Positions 10,883 through 22,603 of a DNA stretch of 64,000 nucleotides are shown one piece after another. The stretch covers positions 81,240 through 145,239 of the forward strand of contig CALNHX010003632.1 in assembly GCA_940337035.1 (NCBI GenBank). Direction: 5' to 3'. The notes below the pieces were generated by a model, which saw only the letters and a program-made list of their open reading frames with translations, ran no database searches and was not told where the DNA came from. The stretch's first letter is position 1; every line of letters starts with the position of its first letter. The translations under genes were made by a program, and so were the position numbers. Origin of the DNA: Agriotes lineatus. Its lineage: Eukaryota; Arthropoda; Insecta; Coleoptera; Elateridae.

Positions 10883-12229
10883 ATTTGTTGATTTATAAGT
10901 TCAAAAGTGTTAGCGATCCGAGCAAGGTCGCAACCTGCAACCTTCTTCCACCGAGGAATTTATGTTCGGCCGCTGATATGTTTATGTCATTAACTATAAA
11001 GCGTAAGCGATCCGTACTCGAACACTGATCACGGTTTATGATGTAAACAAGGTCGTATAGCACAATTCTCTTTTTAAAATAAACTAGTAAAACATATTAC
11101 TATTCAGTATTGGATAAATACCTTTTCTAGTTGCAGTTTTTTTAAACGAAAAATATGCAGAGAAAGATCTCTCAGATGTGATAGACACGGAATTTTATCA
11201 AAAATGTTTTATTGTTAAAAGTCATTGTGACCAATTAAGTTAGATACCGAACGACTCATTTGGTCAAAATTATTAGGCAAAATTTTTGAAAAAATACAAG
11301 TTATGCAAAATTCTATAGAAAAAAGTTATTCAATTTGGTGACTTCTTCCACGAATTAAAATTAACAGATATTTCTAATAAACCTTTATATTAAATTTAAG
11401 TGATGTTTTTGGTCCTAGTTTCTAACTATAACATATAGTAGATCTCTTGTATCCATTCAAAATGAATCTAAGTTCTTAAACTAACATCGACCAAATTAGT
11501 TAGCAAGTGTATAAAAAGCCAAGAACATGAATTGGAGTGATTTGACAAAATATTGAGACTTAAGCGTACAAGAAGCTTGCAGGTTTTTACGTGTTTTCGG
11601 GCATGGGTTTATAAGAAATTTTGTTTTATTTTGTAACATAGAATCTTCATCATTTTTCGCCTGTAGAAAGTATTGTATTTGTTGCTGTAAGTATATTTTC
11701 GAAATAGCCCCTTTATTTTTCATTTGGTATAATATTCAATCTACTTAGTAGGTACTTTGAGTTTTTCGGTTCTTAATGGTCATCCAAAACTCTTAAAATT
11801 TTCCCCATTGCTTCCTTTTCTCCTGAATTATTTTTTTAACTTTAAACTTTTACTCTATAACTTTTGCAGTCAATAACATGCATGTCCTTTAATCTTCAAT
11901 TATAAGGTACTAGCAAGAAATCCGTGCTTCGCTCGAACTAGAAACTTTTTTTACAATCTTAAATAAATTCTAGGGTGCCCCCCCCCCCCTTCCTCGGCCA
12001 ATCGCAATAACCGCTAAGAAAGAAATACTATTCATTCGAAAAAAGTTCTCCATCTTTTGTTTATACTTCACGTGCCCTTTGGAAATGTGTATGTAATTGG
12101 CATCCTCCATATACAGCTTGATAAAACTATAGTTGTAGTATAACAATGAGAATGAAATAAAAATATATCTACAAATTAAATGTTCTATTCATAATTATAG
12201 CAAGACGTAAAAAATTTATAATTTTAACC
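10883..12229. other. AT-rich stretch upstream of LINE A
   Basis: The first 100-150 bp may be the LINE A 5' UTR. The rest has no recognised gene. A CTAGCAAGAAATCCGTGCTT segment near 11,910 and a poly-C tract near 11,980 resemble the 3' regions of old LINE copies, but this is not conclusive. Confidence 0.35.
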
Positions 12230-12430
12230 TCATACCTCTTTTAAGTTTTATCCACTTTTTCCCCTTTAGGGGCGACATTTCAAAAATCCTTACAATACCT
12301 TCTAAAGCTTTTAAAACGGCATTTATCTGCCAAAAAAAAATGTTGTAACTCAACTAACTGATGAAAAGTTCTATAATTTACCCCTGAATCCAGATTCGCA
12401 CCTTTAGGGGCCGATTCGCGCAAAATGCTG
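12230..12430. repeat. Degenerate dispersed repeat with CCCCTTAGGGG motif
   Basis: Contains CCCCTTTAGGGGCGACATTTC. Similar segments, each a CCCC(T)TNAGGGG-type palindrome followed by an ATTTC or AAATTT stretch, occur near 18,258, 19,905, 20,030 and 21,002. A second half (TGTTGTAACTCAACTAACTG) resembles 20,800-20,830. This looks like an old multicopy element with no preserved ORF. Confidence 0.45.
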
Positions 12431-12722
12431 AATTAAGTTTTTAGACATTTAATAATAATAATAGTAATAAATACATAAATATGTGATATGGGGAAACCAC
12501 AAGGTGCTAGTTCAAGCGCTTTGCTTGATCTTCCACCTCCACCTTGAAAAATAGATTTCACGAAGATAACAAAATGCGTAGAACTAACTTAAGTAAAACT
12601 AAACTAACCCTAATATTCTGCAATTAGCACAGCGACACTCGCAGCATTAAACAGAACAAAAAAATAAATAGATAAAGCGAAAATCTTACGGATAGATGCC
12701 CGTCTAGTGAATCAACACTCAT

Positions 12723-15420
12723 TATTTATGTTGTTAAGTTTTATTGGTTTAGAAGAAAATGGTAGAGATGTTTTTTAAACGAATTTACCGAAAAGGTTTT
12801 GATATTAATAGGAAGAGCATTATAATTTTTTGATATTTGATATCGAAAACTGCGTTCGTAAAAAGCTGTTGTATAATAAGGTGCCGTGATGGTGTGCTTG
12901 AATCTTATATTAATATTGTGAATATCTTCCCGATACGAGATTCTTTTATATAAATAACTCGGAATTTTATCAGTGATTATTTTGTGATACAGCGTTGCAG
13001 TTAATAATTTTCTTCTATTCGCCATTGAGAGCCAACCGAGTGCAATGAGCTTATCCTATATATGATCGTATTTCTGAATAACAAAAATAAGTCACATGCA
13101 AGAATTTTGAACTCTTTCAATTCGATTAGCTAAATCTTGAGTTATACCGGAACCATAAATCTCAGCACAATAGGTAATATGAGAAAGGAAAATATTTTGA
13201 CAAAGAGTAGTTTTAATGTTGTTGGACAAATATTGTCGGTGAAGACAAATTAGTTTAAGATTCATATACGCTTTCTTGATATAATTAGTTATTTGAGAAG
13301 TAAATCGAAAATTGTTGTCAATTATTATTAGATCCAGATTACGAGTTTCATTAACTATTGGGATAGTAATTCCACCCACAGCCAAGTTAACATCATCTTT
13401 TGGTGAAATATTTGTTTATTTCCAAATAACAAAATGACAGACCTCTTAGGATTAAGTTTCAGAGAATGCTTTTCAGAAATATCGCCAATATTTATTAGAT
13501 CTTGATTAATATCAAATAATGCACGATTACTGTCTCTTATGGTAAAAGATTGATAAATTTGAGTATCGTCAGCATACATATGCATACTGCAGTTTTTAAC
13601 ATATTCAAAGAAGGTGGATGTATAAATAATAAATAAAAGTGACCCCAGAATCGAACCTTGCGGAACTCCTCTGGTGGTCTCTCTAGAATCAGAATACCCG
13701 TTAGGTAACTTTACCCTTTGCACCCGATTGCTTAAGTAGTTATAAAGCAACATGGAAGAGTTATTCGAATGTCCAATGTATTGAAGAATAGATAACAGTA
13801 CAGAATGATTAATAGTATTGAAAGCTTTACTAAGGTCAAGTAAAATCAAAACAGATACATCATCCCGGTCTCTAGCTGCAATTATATTATTAATAACATT
13901 CCATAGAGCAGTAGTGCAACTATGACCTGGACGAAAACCAGATTGAGATTAAGGAATGATGTTGAAGTTTAATAAATGTTCTCTGAGCTGAATATCAATG
14001 ATCTTTTCCATGATCTTCGACATAGTTAAAAGAATACTAATAGGGCGCAAGTCTTTATAGTCAATAGGATTCGTAACCTTTGGAATGGGTATGACAATAG
14101 CATTCTTCCAACAAGAACGAAACGTGTTTGTAAAAAAGCAACTCTATTTTATTATTTGTAAGGTAATATCGTCGGATCCTAAAGCGCTCAATAATCCTTG
14201 CAACAGTAGATACATGTACTGGCTTCAAGTTAAAATCAGGTATGTTTTGACTTAATCTCTGACCACTGCAATAAGTAATAAGTTCGTTACTATTGTCATT
14301 TACGCTAGGAATTTCATCTAGGAAAAAGTTATTTATTTCATCTGGATCGAAAAGATTACTAGGTAATGATTTTTTTAATTTTATTAAATTTAGCGAACTA
14401 CTATTACTGATTTCAAATTGAAAATAAGTATTTTTCTCATTAATAATTGCTTGAGTTTTGAAATTACCTAAAATTTATAATAATCCCAATCTGATGGTCT
14501 TTTAGTTCTTTTAAATTTTGCGTGAGCTTTATTACGCAAAGACATAAGTAATTTAATATTATCCGTAATCCAAGGTACATACTTCTTAGTAAGTTTATCA
14601 GTTTTTATAGTAGCAACAAGGAGGTTAAAATTTAAATAATTGATTTTATCATCCACCGTCTCCATATGAAACAATCTCTGAAACGGTATCGTTGCTAGTT
14701 CTCTATTATGGTGTTCTTGGTCAAAATTCTTAAAATGACGATGTTCTGAAGATGGATTGAAAAACAGGTTTATATATGACAAATGGCAGTAAACCAATTC
14801 GTGATCAGATAAATGTAATGCACGAACCCCTGAATCAACAACGCATTCAACATTGGAGGTTAAAATTACATCCAAAAGTGTAGCTGAATTTTTGGTCAAA
14901 CGGGTGGGTTCAGAAATAATCTGGACATTTACAGAATTAATCATGCTCTTCAAATAAGTGTCAGTAAATCGATATTTACATTCCCAAGACAGAGTAAATT
15001 GTCAGGGACAGACATACACAATGCAAGAGATTGCTCTAAATGGTCACAAAAAAAAATATAATTAACATTAGGCGGTTTATAGACTACACCGATAATTAGA
15101 GTAGTACTTATTGAATAACTTATCCAAAGTTATTCAATAGAATCAGGAGTTTCGATAATTTTAAATTTAAAACATGAACGTAAATATATGCAAACACCAC
15201 CACCACGCGCACCGCGGTCTGCGTAAACAAGTTGGTAACCATTAATTTTTAAATAATTACTACTCACCTCCTGCGTTAACCAACTCTCAAATCAAGTTAA
15301 AATATCAAAATCTGATTTCAGAAGATGGTATTTGATATCAAAAAGTTTCGGAATGAGTGACTGAATATTCTGATGTGCCACTTTCAATAAACGGGGTACC
15401 ATTCTACAAAAAATTCATAC
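12723..15420 (-). pseudogene. CR1/L2-like LINE B (endonuclease + reverse transcriptase), broken
   Basis: Read from 15,410 downward. Endonuclease pieces HQNIQSLIPKLF, ESWLT and ADRGARGGGVCIYL are followed by SDHELVY near 14,780. The RT then carries DYKDLRPIS, SGFRPGHSCTTAL, LLDLSKAFNTINH, GVPQGSILG.LLF and MYADDTQIYQSF, and a C-terminal segment (ITYCAEIYGSG, then NYNALP) runs to the stop near 12,741. The domain order and the MYADDTQIY form point to the jockey supergroup, CR1/L2-like. Stops and shifts at about 13,380, 13,930 and 14,130-14,460, and within the endonuclease, make it non-functional. The 5' end is truncated near 15,420, so ORF1 is absent. Confidence 0.88.
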
Positions 15421-15529
15421 CTAAAACCAAACTAGATCTAAATAAGAATAACATAAATCATTCTGTTGAACACAACATAAAAATAATGATGACCTTATAG
15501 AAGTTCGGTATGAGAATCAACAAATAAAT

Positions 15530-17805
15530 AACGTGAAACTATACAAAGAATTCCAAAGAAGCGATGAGCGAGAGATAGCAGATGAACACAGTCTCGATGC
15601 TGCACGAAGAAAAATGTAGATGGAGACTACTGAAAAGACAGACTTTAAAAAATTCAGCAGAGAAGCGTGGTCACTCCTACGCAAACTAGGAGGCAGTAAC
15701 CGTGTACTGCGAGAAAATACGCCTATAACCCCAAATACGATCGCATATCATTCGCATATCATATTGCAACGACATCTACAGGAAAAATCCACCGAGAAAC
15801 AACAATTCGTATCAAACGTAAACTGAAAGTCCTCAAAACGGCATCTGAAGAGCATAGCGAATACTCACGGGACTTCTCTCCTGACGAGATCGCAGCAGCA
15901 ATAAACGATGTGAAAGCTGGAAAAGCACCTGGCTTTGACGAAGTTAACCCAGAGTTTCTTACACATTCTGGAAACTAGTTATGCAAAGAAGTGGCTGGCA
16001 AAATTCTTCACACCCCTCGCAAACTTAAGAGCTCCAAGATAGTGGCAATACTAAAACCAAGCAAACCGGCTAACCTCCCATAAATCTATCGCCCTACTGC
16101 ATTACTAAGCTCAATCTACAAACTTTTGGAAGGGGTGTTATACAATAGAATGAGACCAACAATATACACCAAAATCTCCATAGAGCAGGCTGGCTTCCAT
16201 CCGAATCGAAGTTGCACGGACCAAGTCCTGTCACTAACATCATACATAAAAGTGGGATACCAGAACAACCTGAAAACATCTGTTGTCTTCATCGACCTTT
16301 CGGCAGCGTATGACACTGTTTGGAGACAGGGCCTGGTTTATCAGCTGCTGAAGAAAATACCCTGTAAGAAAACTGCGAGGATTATCGATAGCATGATCTG
16401 TAATAGAGGGTTTCAAGTTATTATTGGAAATTAAATAAGTGGCCCTATAAGTCTCAACAATGGACTATCACAAGGATCGGTGCTGGCCCCCTTACTATTC
16501 AGTTTATATATTGCTGATATACCAGAGACAAAAAGCAGGAAGTTTGGCTGTGTTGATGATTGGGCTATAGCCACTAGACATGGGACTTTTGAGGCAACAG
16601 AAGAAGTTCTAACATCCGACCTCCTTAGACTATCAGAATACTTTCGTAGGTGGCGCCTAAAGCCTAACGTAGCTAGAGTCCCTGTATATAAAAGAGTTGG
16701 GACATGTAGGGTTACTTGTTTTGGATCCACAAACCATGGAGTATCTGATTTTTGCCGATTTTAAATTTTATGCATATTTCTTTCAACTAAAATAAATGAA
16801 AGATATCTGTGCTGCATCACATGGTCCTTGATTTGTGGATCCAGTGACTCAACTCTTAGTACATATAGGAACTCTAAACGTAGCCAAGACAGAAGCAGCC
16901 TGTTTCCACCTTAACAACAGGATAGCTAATAAGGAGATTGAAGTGTTTTTCGATGGCAGATGCCTTACTCATAACAGGTGCTCAACATATTTAGGTGTAA
17001 CACTAGATAGAACTCTGACATTTAAAGCACACCTTACAAAAACTGCTGCTAAAACTAGAACTAGAAACAAAATAATTCAACAATTATGCGGCACCAGTTG
17101 GGGATCTTCTGCTGTGACTCTACGAACCTCGGCATTAAGCTTGGTTTGCTCTGCAGCAGGATACTGTGCTCCTGTCTGGCTAAACAGTACACACGTAAAC
17201 AAGATCGATGTGCAGCTGAATAACTCCATGCGCATCGTTTCGGGAACAATTAGGACTACATCCACGTACTGGCTGCCCGTCCTAAGAAACATACATCCGC
17301 CACAAGTACGAAGAAAAGAGGCCCTCCTAAGAGAGCACAATAAAATAACTGCAAATCCAGAACTACCGTTACTTTCTGATTCCAGACCTAAACATCAACA
17401 GGCTCTGTTCAAGGCACCCTCCCCTCTCCTCCGCCAGGACTGAAGAAAACACAGTTTTTAACATCCAGAACTTATGAAGGACGCAATGGCTCGAAAATGC
17501 CCCACCTCGATACCACGAACTACCATGTATTTCAGAAACACCACCCGGATTTAATCAACCTCGTACGATATGGTCAACTCTGAACAGGTTAAGAACAGAA
17601 CATGGCAGATGTGTAGATTCTCTTCATAATTGGGGTAAATTACCTTCTCCAATTTGTGATTGCGGAGCACCATGGCTGACCATCCCAATATAAAAGAAGA
17701 ATGCATCATTAGAGCATGCGTGGGCAACCCTGATGATTTCCTGTTAGCGACCACTGGCGTAATTGAGTACTATATAAATAGACTAGTTGTTTGTTTGTGA
17801 TTGCA
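15530..17805 (+). pseudogene. Jockey-superfamily LINE C (reverse transcriptase), broken
   Basis: The 5' end is truncated. Recognisable pieces in order are FSREAWSLLRKLGG, DFSPDEIAAAINDVKAGKAP (RT entry), GFHPNRSCTDQVL, VFIDLSAAYDTVWRQGL, LSQGSVLAPLLFSLYIADIP and the catalytic region near 16,550, where VDDWAIATRH replaces the usual YADDWALA. These are followed by LSEYFRRWRLKPNVA and, beyond an insertion, KTEAACFHLNNR, YLGVTLDRTLTF and CAPVWLNS. The Y/A residues of the catalytic box are altered, although D-D is present. Stops occur near 15,618, 15,976, 16,082 and 16,432. A 203-bp MITE splits the ORF at 16,674. The 3' end lies near 17,805. Confidence 0.88.
16674..16876. mobile_element. 203-bp hAT-type MITE inserted in LINE C
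   Basis: Flanked by the 8-bp direct repeat AACGTAGC (16,666-16,673 and 16,877-16,884), the length typical of hAT integration. The ends TAGAGTCCCTGTATAT and AGGAACTCTA form an imperfect TIR of about 30 bp. An inner inverted pair around GGATCCACAAA makes the element a foldback. It falls in the RT thumb region between LKPNVA and KTEAACF. The RT frame resumes on the far side, so insertion followed LINE C. No coding capacity. Confidence 0.85.
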
Positions 17806-17830
17806 TGTCAAAAATAATTATAGATATATA

Positions 17831-18038
17831 CAGATTGCGGCAATCCACTAAAACCATAGCAAAAGCAAGGGTATTTTACGTGTGGCCGTAATTGTATTTA
17901 ATAAAATAAAAAACCCAATACATACCTTTTATTTATAATGATCCTAACGACCTACCTCTTTCGTTTTTTAAGCACCACGACGGCCACATACATATTCTCC
18001 TTGCTTCTGCAATGGTCCTAGTAACCTGCCACATTCTG
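17831..18038. mobile_element. 208-bp palindromic MITE with TA target site
   Basis: TIRs CAGATTGCGGCA and TGCCACATTCTG are flanked by TA on both sides (17,829-17,830 and 18,039-18,040). Inner arms around AGCAAAAGCAAGG and CCTTGCTTCTGC also pair. A reverse-complement copy is at 20,552-20,748. A TA duplication with CAG-like ends fits a Tc1/mariner-type MITE. Confidence 0.75.
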
Positions 18039-18040
18039 TA

Positions 18041-18369
18041 TAGTGTCTTTATACAATTTTATTTATACAATTTTAATCTTTTTATGTGTACCTTAAAATG
18101 CCCTACGCTAAATAAATAAATAAATAAAAATTCTGACAAATTTAACGATTATTGGTCTATTTGTAGGGGGAGTCTTTGTAAATAACAACTAAGCCAATAT
18201 CTCATCGGGTCTATGGGATATTCAGGAATTCGAGAAAACGTATTTACCGCTTTTCATCCCCTCAGGGATGAAATTTCGGACAACAATATCTTGCCACTTT
18301 GCTACGTAACTAATGAAACCTTTTTGCCAAATTTCAAGTTCCTGGTGGTTGGTATTAATTTTTATTTTT
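18041..18369. other. LINE-tail-like (TAAA)n and old repeat
   Basis: The run CTAAATAAATAAATAAATAA at about 18,109-18,128 resembles a LINE 3' tail, preceded by TGCCCTACG. It is followed by a CCCCTCAGGGATGAAATTTC segment of the degenerate repeat also seen at 12,262 and 21,002. No gene is seen. Confidence 0.4.
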
Positions 18370-19865
18370 GATTTAAAAAAAAAGTTCTACGTCAATAATT
18401 TGTGCTTGTCTAAAAACCTATTTAGCATCTATCATATATACCAAATGATTTTTAGTTATTTAGAAAATGGCGCACTAAAAAGTGCTATTTTTCGGAAATT
18501 GAGTAAGAATTTAGTGAGATTTTTTTAGAGTGTGTAAGTTTTAGCTAACTAAACAATCGCAAGGCCAGAAAATGCCAATTTTTTTTAACTTTACCTAAAA
18601 ATTAATTGTTTATTTGTTTTAATATTTTTCAAAATTCCACTTACCAAGACAATTTTAAAATTACATTTTTGAGGTGAAGGCTTTAATGATTTATAATTGG
18701 AAAAATATTTTAAAATGTTGATTACTTCTTTAGGCTTTTTATTATTTACCGAAAGATCATATTTTCGCATAATTTTTAGGTTTTTGATGCAAGGCGCGTT
18801 TTAGGAGAAAATTCTTTCAATTGTAATTAATATCTATTTAAATGGCTTCTAAAAACTTTAATCTACCCCTGTTAATGAATTACTGTTACAAAAACCCTAT
18901 AAATGTACTTTGTCTAAATGAGAATTTTTAGAACATGTAAACTGGATAACGAAAAATCTCCTCGTTTAGACAACTGTAAAAGAGCATTTAAAGATGTTTT
19001 GTAACTGTAATTCATTATCAGGGCTAGATTAGAGTGTTTAGAAGCCATATATAGTATTTAACATTACTAGCTTGCTAAGAGGGTTTTTACTGGGGAATAG
19101 AAGGATATGACTGGCGAGCCACAGGCGAGCCAGTCACCTTCTTGAGCCAGTAAAACATGTTACCTTGCGTGTATTGTTGAATATTTTATTTGTTCCTCAC
19201 TTGTAAATAACTAGAAATTTACCATTTATTCAAAATATCAAACTGACAAGCAACTAAATCCATCAATGTGACACATACTAAGGAAGACAACTTTGGCTTT
19301 GCACGCTATAATTTATCTATGAACGCGCTTGTAAAACTGACAGTTAACTAGTAAACATTTTACAAGTTAATAACTTGTTAAAATAAACTTTCTTGATTAA
19401 TAAAGTGACTTGGTAAATTGATGTTTACAAGTGAGGAACAAATAAAATGAATATTAATGGTCATTGAAAGATATTTCTCCTAAAAAGCCCATTGCATCAA
19501 AAGCGTTAAAATTATGTATACATTTTATCTTATTTTTTCCAATTCTAAATCGGTAAAGTCTTTTCATAAAAGAATTTGAATTTTATAATTAAGTCTTGAT
19601 ATGTGAAATTTTAAAAAATATGAAAAACATTGAAAAATATATATTTAGCTGAAATTTAAAAAAATAAGTGTTTTCTGGCCTTAAGTTGTTCAGTTATCTA
19701 ATACTAACACACTCAAAATTTTATTAAAACCTTACTTAATTTCCGAAAAATAGCACTTTTTGGATTGTGACAATTTTGAAAAACGCCATTTTCTAAATAA
19801 GTAAAAATCACTCGGTATATATGATAGGGGCTAAATAAAAATGTTTTCCATATGATGCCGATTTT
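18370..19865. repeat. 1.5-kb imperfect palindrome
   Basis: The left arm 18,370-18,905 is the reverse complement of the right arm, which lies in two pieces: 18,975-19,062 and 19,448-19,865. Landmarks are TATCATATATACC at 18,430 against GGTATATATGATA at 19,815, and GGCTTCTAAA at 18,843 against TTTAGAAGCC at 19,039. Divergence between arms is roughly 15-25% by eye. The right arm is split by about 380 bp that includes another inverted-repeat element. This is an old foldback transposon or inverted duplication. It has no coding capacity. Confidence 0.7.
19172..19445. mobile_element. Inverted-repeat insertion inside the palindrome arm
   Basis: Ends TTTTATTTGTTCCTCACTTG and CAAGTGAGGAACAAATAAAA are inverted repeats of at least 23 bp, and TGAAT flanks both sides (19,167 and 19,446). 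The element interrupts the right arm of the 1.5-kb palindrome, so it is younger than the palindrome. Its superfamily is unclear. Confidence 0.6.
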
Positions 19866-20093
19866 TAGGCGGTCACTGTAGATTATAGTAGAATACCCAC
19901 TTTATTCATTTAGGGATAGAATTTCCGAAAATCCCTTTTACTTCACTTGATTCTAAAATGGACTCACAACGAAAAAAGAATAAGTAATTTTTACCTTTTA
20001 CCCCTTTTCACGGTTACACCGTTTTTACCTCTTAGGAGTAAAATTTAAAAACCTTTAAACCACTTTCTAAATACCGATGGGGCCACAATTATA

Positions 20094-20549
20094 CAGTGCA
20101 TTCCAATTAAAACGAGTCACCCGTATAATTCCGTTATTTTTATATTTATAGAAAAATCGTAAAATGTCAATTTTTCTTTTTAGGGGGACACATTTTTGTG
20201 TCAAAATTTACTTGTTCAGAGTTAGCCTCTCCCCCCACCAACACAAACGTCAAAAAGTTCAAATAGGAAAGGGGGTCGAGTAATACCTCATCTTAAAGGG
20301 TATCAAATTCTTTCTTTAATGCTTTTTAGTTTTTTAAAATCGGTTCAGTAGTTTCCCTAAATATGGTAACCCGCAAAAAAGTAATGTTATGGGCTCACAC
20401 CTTTTATAACCTTCTCACTTGTGACTACAACACCTTTTTTGCAAGAGAAAAAACTAAAATAAAACCGGTAACAACTAAAACTCTCATAATCTTTACACAA
20501 TTTAGCTTTTAATAGTGGGGTGGCTTGCTTTAATTGGAATGCACCGGTG
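20094..20549. mobile_element. 456-bp Tc1/mariner-like MITE with TA target site
   Basis: Inverted ends share GTGCATTCCAATTAAA, and the terminal few bases differ by a short indel. TA flanks both ends (20,092-20,093 and 20,550-20,551). The right end abuts the MITE copy at 20,552, whose own left terminus is missing, which suggests insertion into or beside it. No transposase is present. Confidence 0.65.
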
Positions 20550-20551
20550 TA

Positions 20552-20748
20552 CTAGGACCATTGCAAAAGCAAGGAGAATATGCATGTGACCGTCGTGGTG
20601 TTTAACAAACGAACAATCATTGTACGATAGCGGTAGGTCGTTAGGATCATTATAAATACAAGGTATATATTATATTTTTATTTTTTTTAAATACAATTAC
20701 GGCCTTGCCCTTGCTTTTCCAATGGTCTTAGTTGCCTGCCGAAATCTG
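20552..20748. mobile_element. Second copy of the 208-bp MITE, inverted and left-truncated
   Basis: The reverse complement aligns with 17,831-18,038 along most of its length (CTAGGACCATTGCAAAAGCA through AATCTG) and is followed by TA at 20,749-20,750. The outermost bases of the left end are missing next to the TA-flanked element. Confidence 0.7.
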
Positions 20749-20750
20749 TA

Positions 20751-21231
20751 TATAATTATGGCCCCCTCCGTATTGTAAAAATTCATTTATATGCCAAAAA
20801 AGTATGTTCTAATTCAACAAACAAAGGAGATGCGACTACTATAATTCAGGCCGGACCCAAATTCAAACTTTTCGGGATTGATTAAAGCAAAATCCTGATT
20901 TATATACATGCTCATTGACCTCCGCAAGCAAAATCCTAGTTGATATCTTATCGGTTCTAGGAGATATTGAGGAATTCGTGTAACACATTTTACCCATTTT
21001 TACCCCCTTAGGGGTAGAATTTCAAAAAGCTCTTCTTTGCACTACCTTAAGCGTAGGTCACATCGTCACTTTGTTGCATCAAATATGTTTGTCAAATACG
21101 TTTCGTTACGTCATAGAAATTTTTGGTTTATTTTATCAAACTGAGTGGCCACACCATCAAACTTGCTGTATGAAACTGTTTAAATCAGCTGTTATTGGCG
21201 AGGCGAATTTTGTGTAAGATGTTAATTTGAA
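20751..21231. repeat. Degenerate CCCCTTAGGGG repeat
   Basis: Contains CCCCCTTAGGGGTAGAATTTC (21,001-21,021), preceded by TTGATATCTTATCGGTTCTA, which matches 18,190-18,215 loosely. It also includes TATGTTCTAATTCAACAAAC, matching 12,343-12,360. No ORF survives. It is probably the remnant of an old, abundant element. Confidence 0.45.
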
Positions 21232-21690
21232 TTCAAAAATGTAATAATATACCGGGCGTTCTATTTAAAATAGGAGTTAATAAAAAACCATTTTAAAGAT
21301 ATTCAACTTGAAAATCACCTATCTCACATAACTACACATTAAAAATATAATAAAAGTGTAGAGTTTGAAAAAAATCGTTATAGCCGTTTTTGAAAATATT
21401 GAAAAAACTAAAAAATCAAGAGTAAAGAGTAAACAATATACTTCCGGTTATGCGATTTTCTTCAAAAGGTTGTTGTCGCATCTAGATAGTACACAAAACT
21501 TATGTATGAAGTTTCAACGCCATACCTCTTTTCGTTTTGGAGATATTGTGTTCACACACATACAGACTTACAGACAGATCAATGAACAAAAACATGTTTT
21601 TTGGGTTCAGGGGACTCTAAAACGTGAAGATCTGTTGAAAACTCAATTTCGAATTTTTGGGATGAATCCAATACTTTCTTTACTGTAAGA
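21232..21690 (+). repeat. Dispersed repeat family A, copy 2
   Basis: Aligns with 4,960-5,425 from ATGTAATAATATACCGGG to the AGAAAGTA end. The 107-codon open frame at 21,365-21,688 is a fortuitous opening in this repeat, because copy 1 has stops and frameshifts at the same place. Confidence 0.75.
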
Positions 21691-22365
21691 GAAAGTAAAA
21701 TTTAAGTTGCTACAGACTTTATTTATTAAGGTTACTCTATACTACAATCACGTTGCATGTGCAGGGGAAAAATTGTTACAGTGGAACCCCTTCTTAAGAA
21801 TTCTCTATATACCTAACAATATTTTACAGGGATTCTGACGTTCGAATAATTTACCATATTCTGTTTGCTCTATTTTACGAAATAAAATTCCATTTAACGA
21901 TTATTTAATCAAATTACATAATTTTAAGCACTACTTCTGTAAAAATAGAGAATAAGTTGCTCATATAGATAAAATGCTGTTTTTAAATCAACCAGGTGCA
22001 TTCGTTATGCCATTTTAAATGAATATCGGTTTTACGAAATTTCCGTTTAAAGCATTTTTTTCTTTGATTTGGCGACTTCGTTAAATAGAAGTTCCACTGT
22101 ACTTGTCTTATAATATGGGACAACAAAGTACGAGACGCTCGAAGAGTATAAATATTTTTACTATAATCGTTTGGTCCGTAAACAGTAATTGCATTCGAAA
22201 TTTCACTTGACAGTTTTACCTCCTATTAGTGCAACAGCTGCCAATTACTCATATTACACATACCTCTAAGTCCAGTAATGGATGAATAATAATCTAAAGC
22301 CAACTGCCTGCGATAATAATAGAACGGAAATCTAGCAAGTCCTTGGATATGAAGCAGTTAAAATG
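21691..22365. other. AT-rich stretch with no recognised feature
   Basis: No gene, repeat partner or element end is recognised. Confidence 0.4.
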
Positions 22366-22367
22366 TA

Positions 22368-22601
22368 CCGGGTGACTATAAATGATTGTGATTTTTTTTC
22401 TTAGGTTGGCACTGTTTATGTTGGTGGCACTGTAAGTCTATGTCAAATTCGAGGTTAGCAGGTTAGGTTTTGCGTCAGTTTTGACACAAAATGACGCAAA
22501 ACCTAACCTGCGAACATTGAATTTGACATAGACTTACAGTGCCACCAATATAAACAGTGCCAACCTAAGAAAAACAATCACAAGCATTTATAGTCACCCG
22601 G
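22368..22601. mobile_element. 234-bp foldback MITE with TA target site
   Basis: A nearly perfect inverted repeat along its whole length. It begins CCGGGTGACTATAAATG and ends with the complement, flanked by TA (22,366-22,367 and 22,602-22,603). The inner part (about 22,425-22,545, around GTCTATGTCAAATTCGAGGT) recurs in elements with different ends at 41,701, 49,768 and 50,601. Tc1/mariner-type by target site. No coding capacity. Confidence 0.85.
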
Positions 22602-22603
22602 TA

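Noticed and set aside
21365..21688. 107-codon open frame
   Set aside because: It lies wholly in family A, and the homologous stretch at 5,100-5,420 is broken by stops and indels, so the frame is fortuitous.
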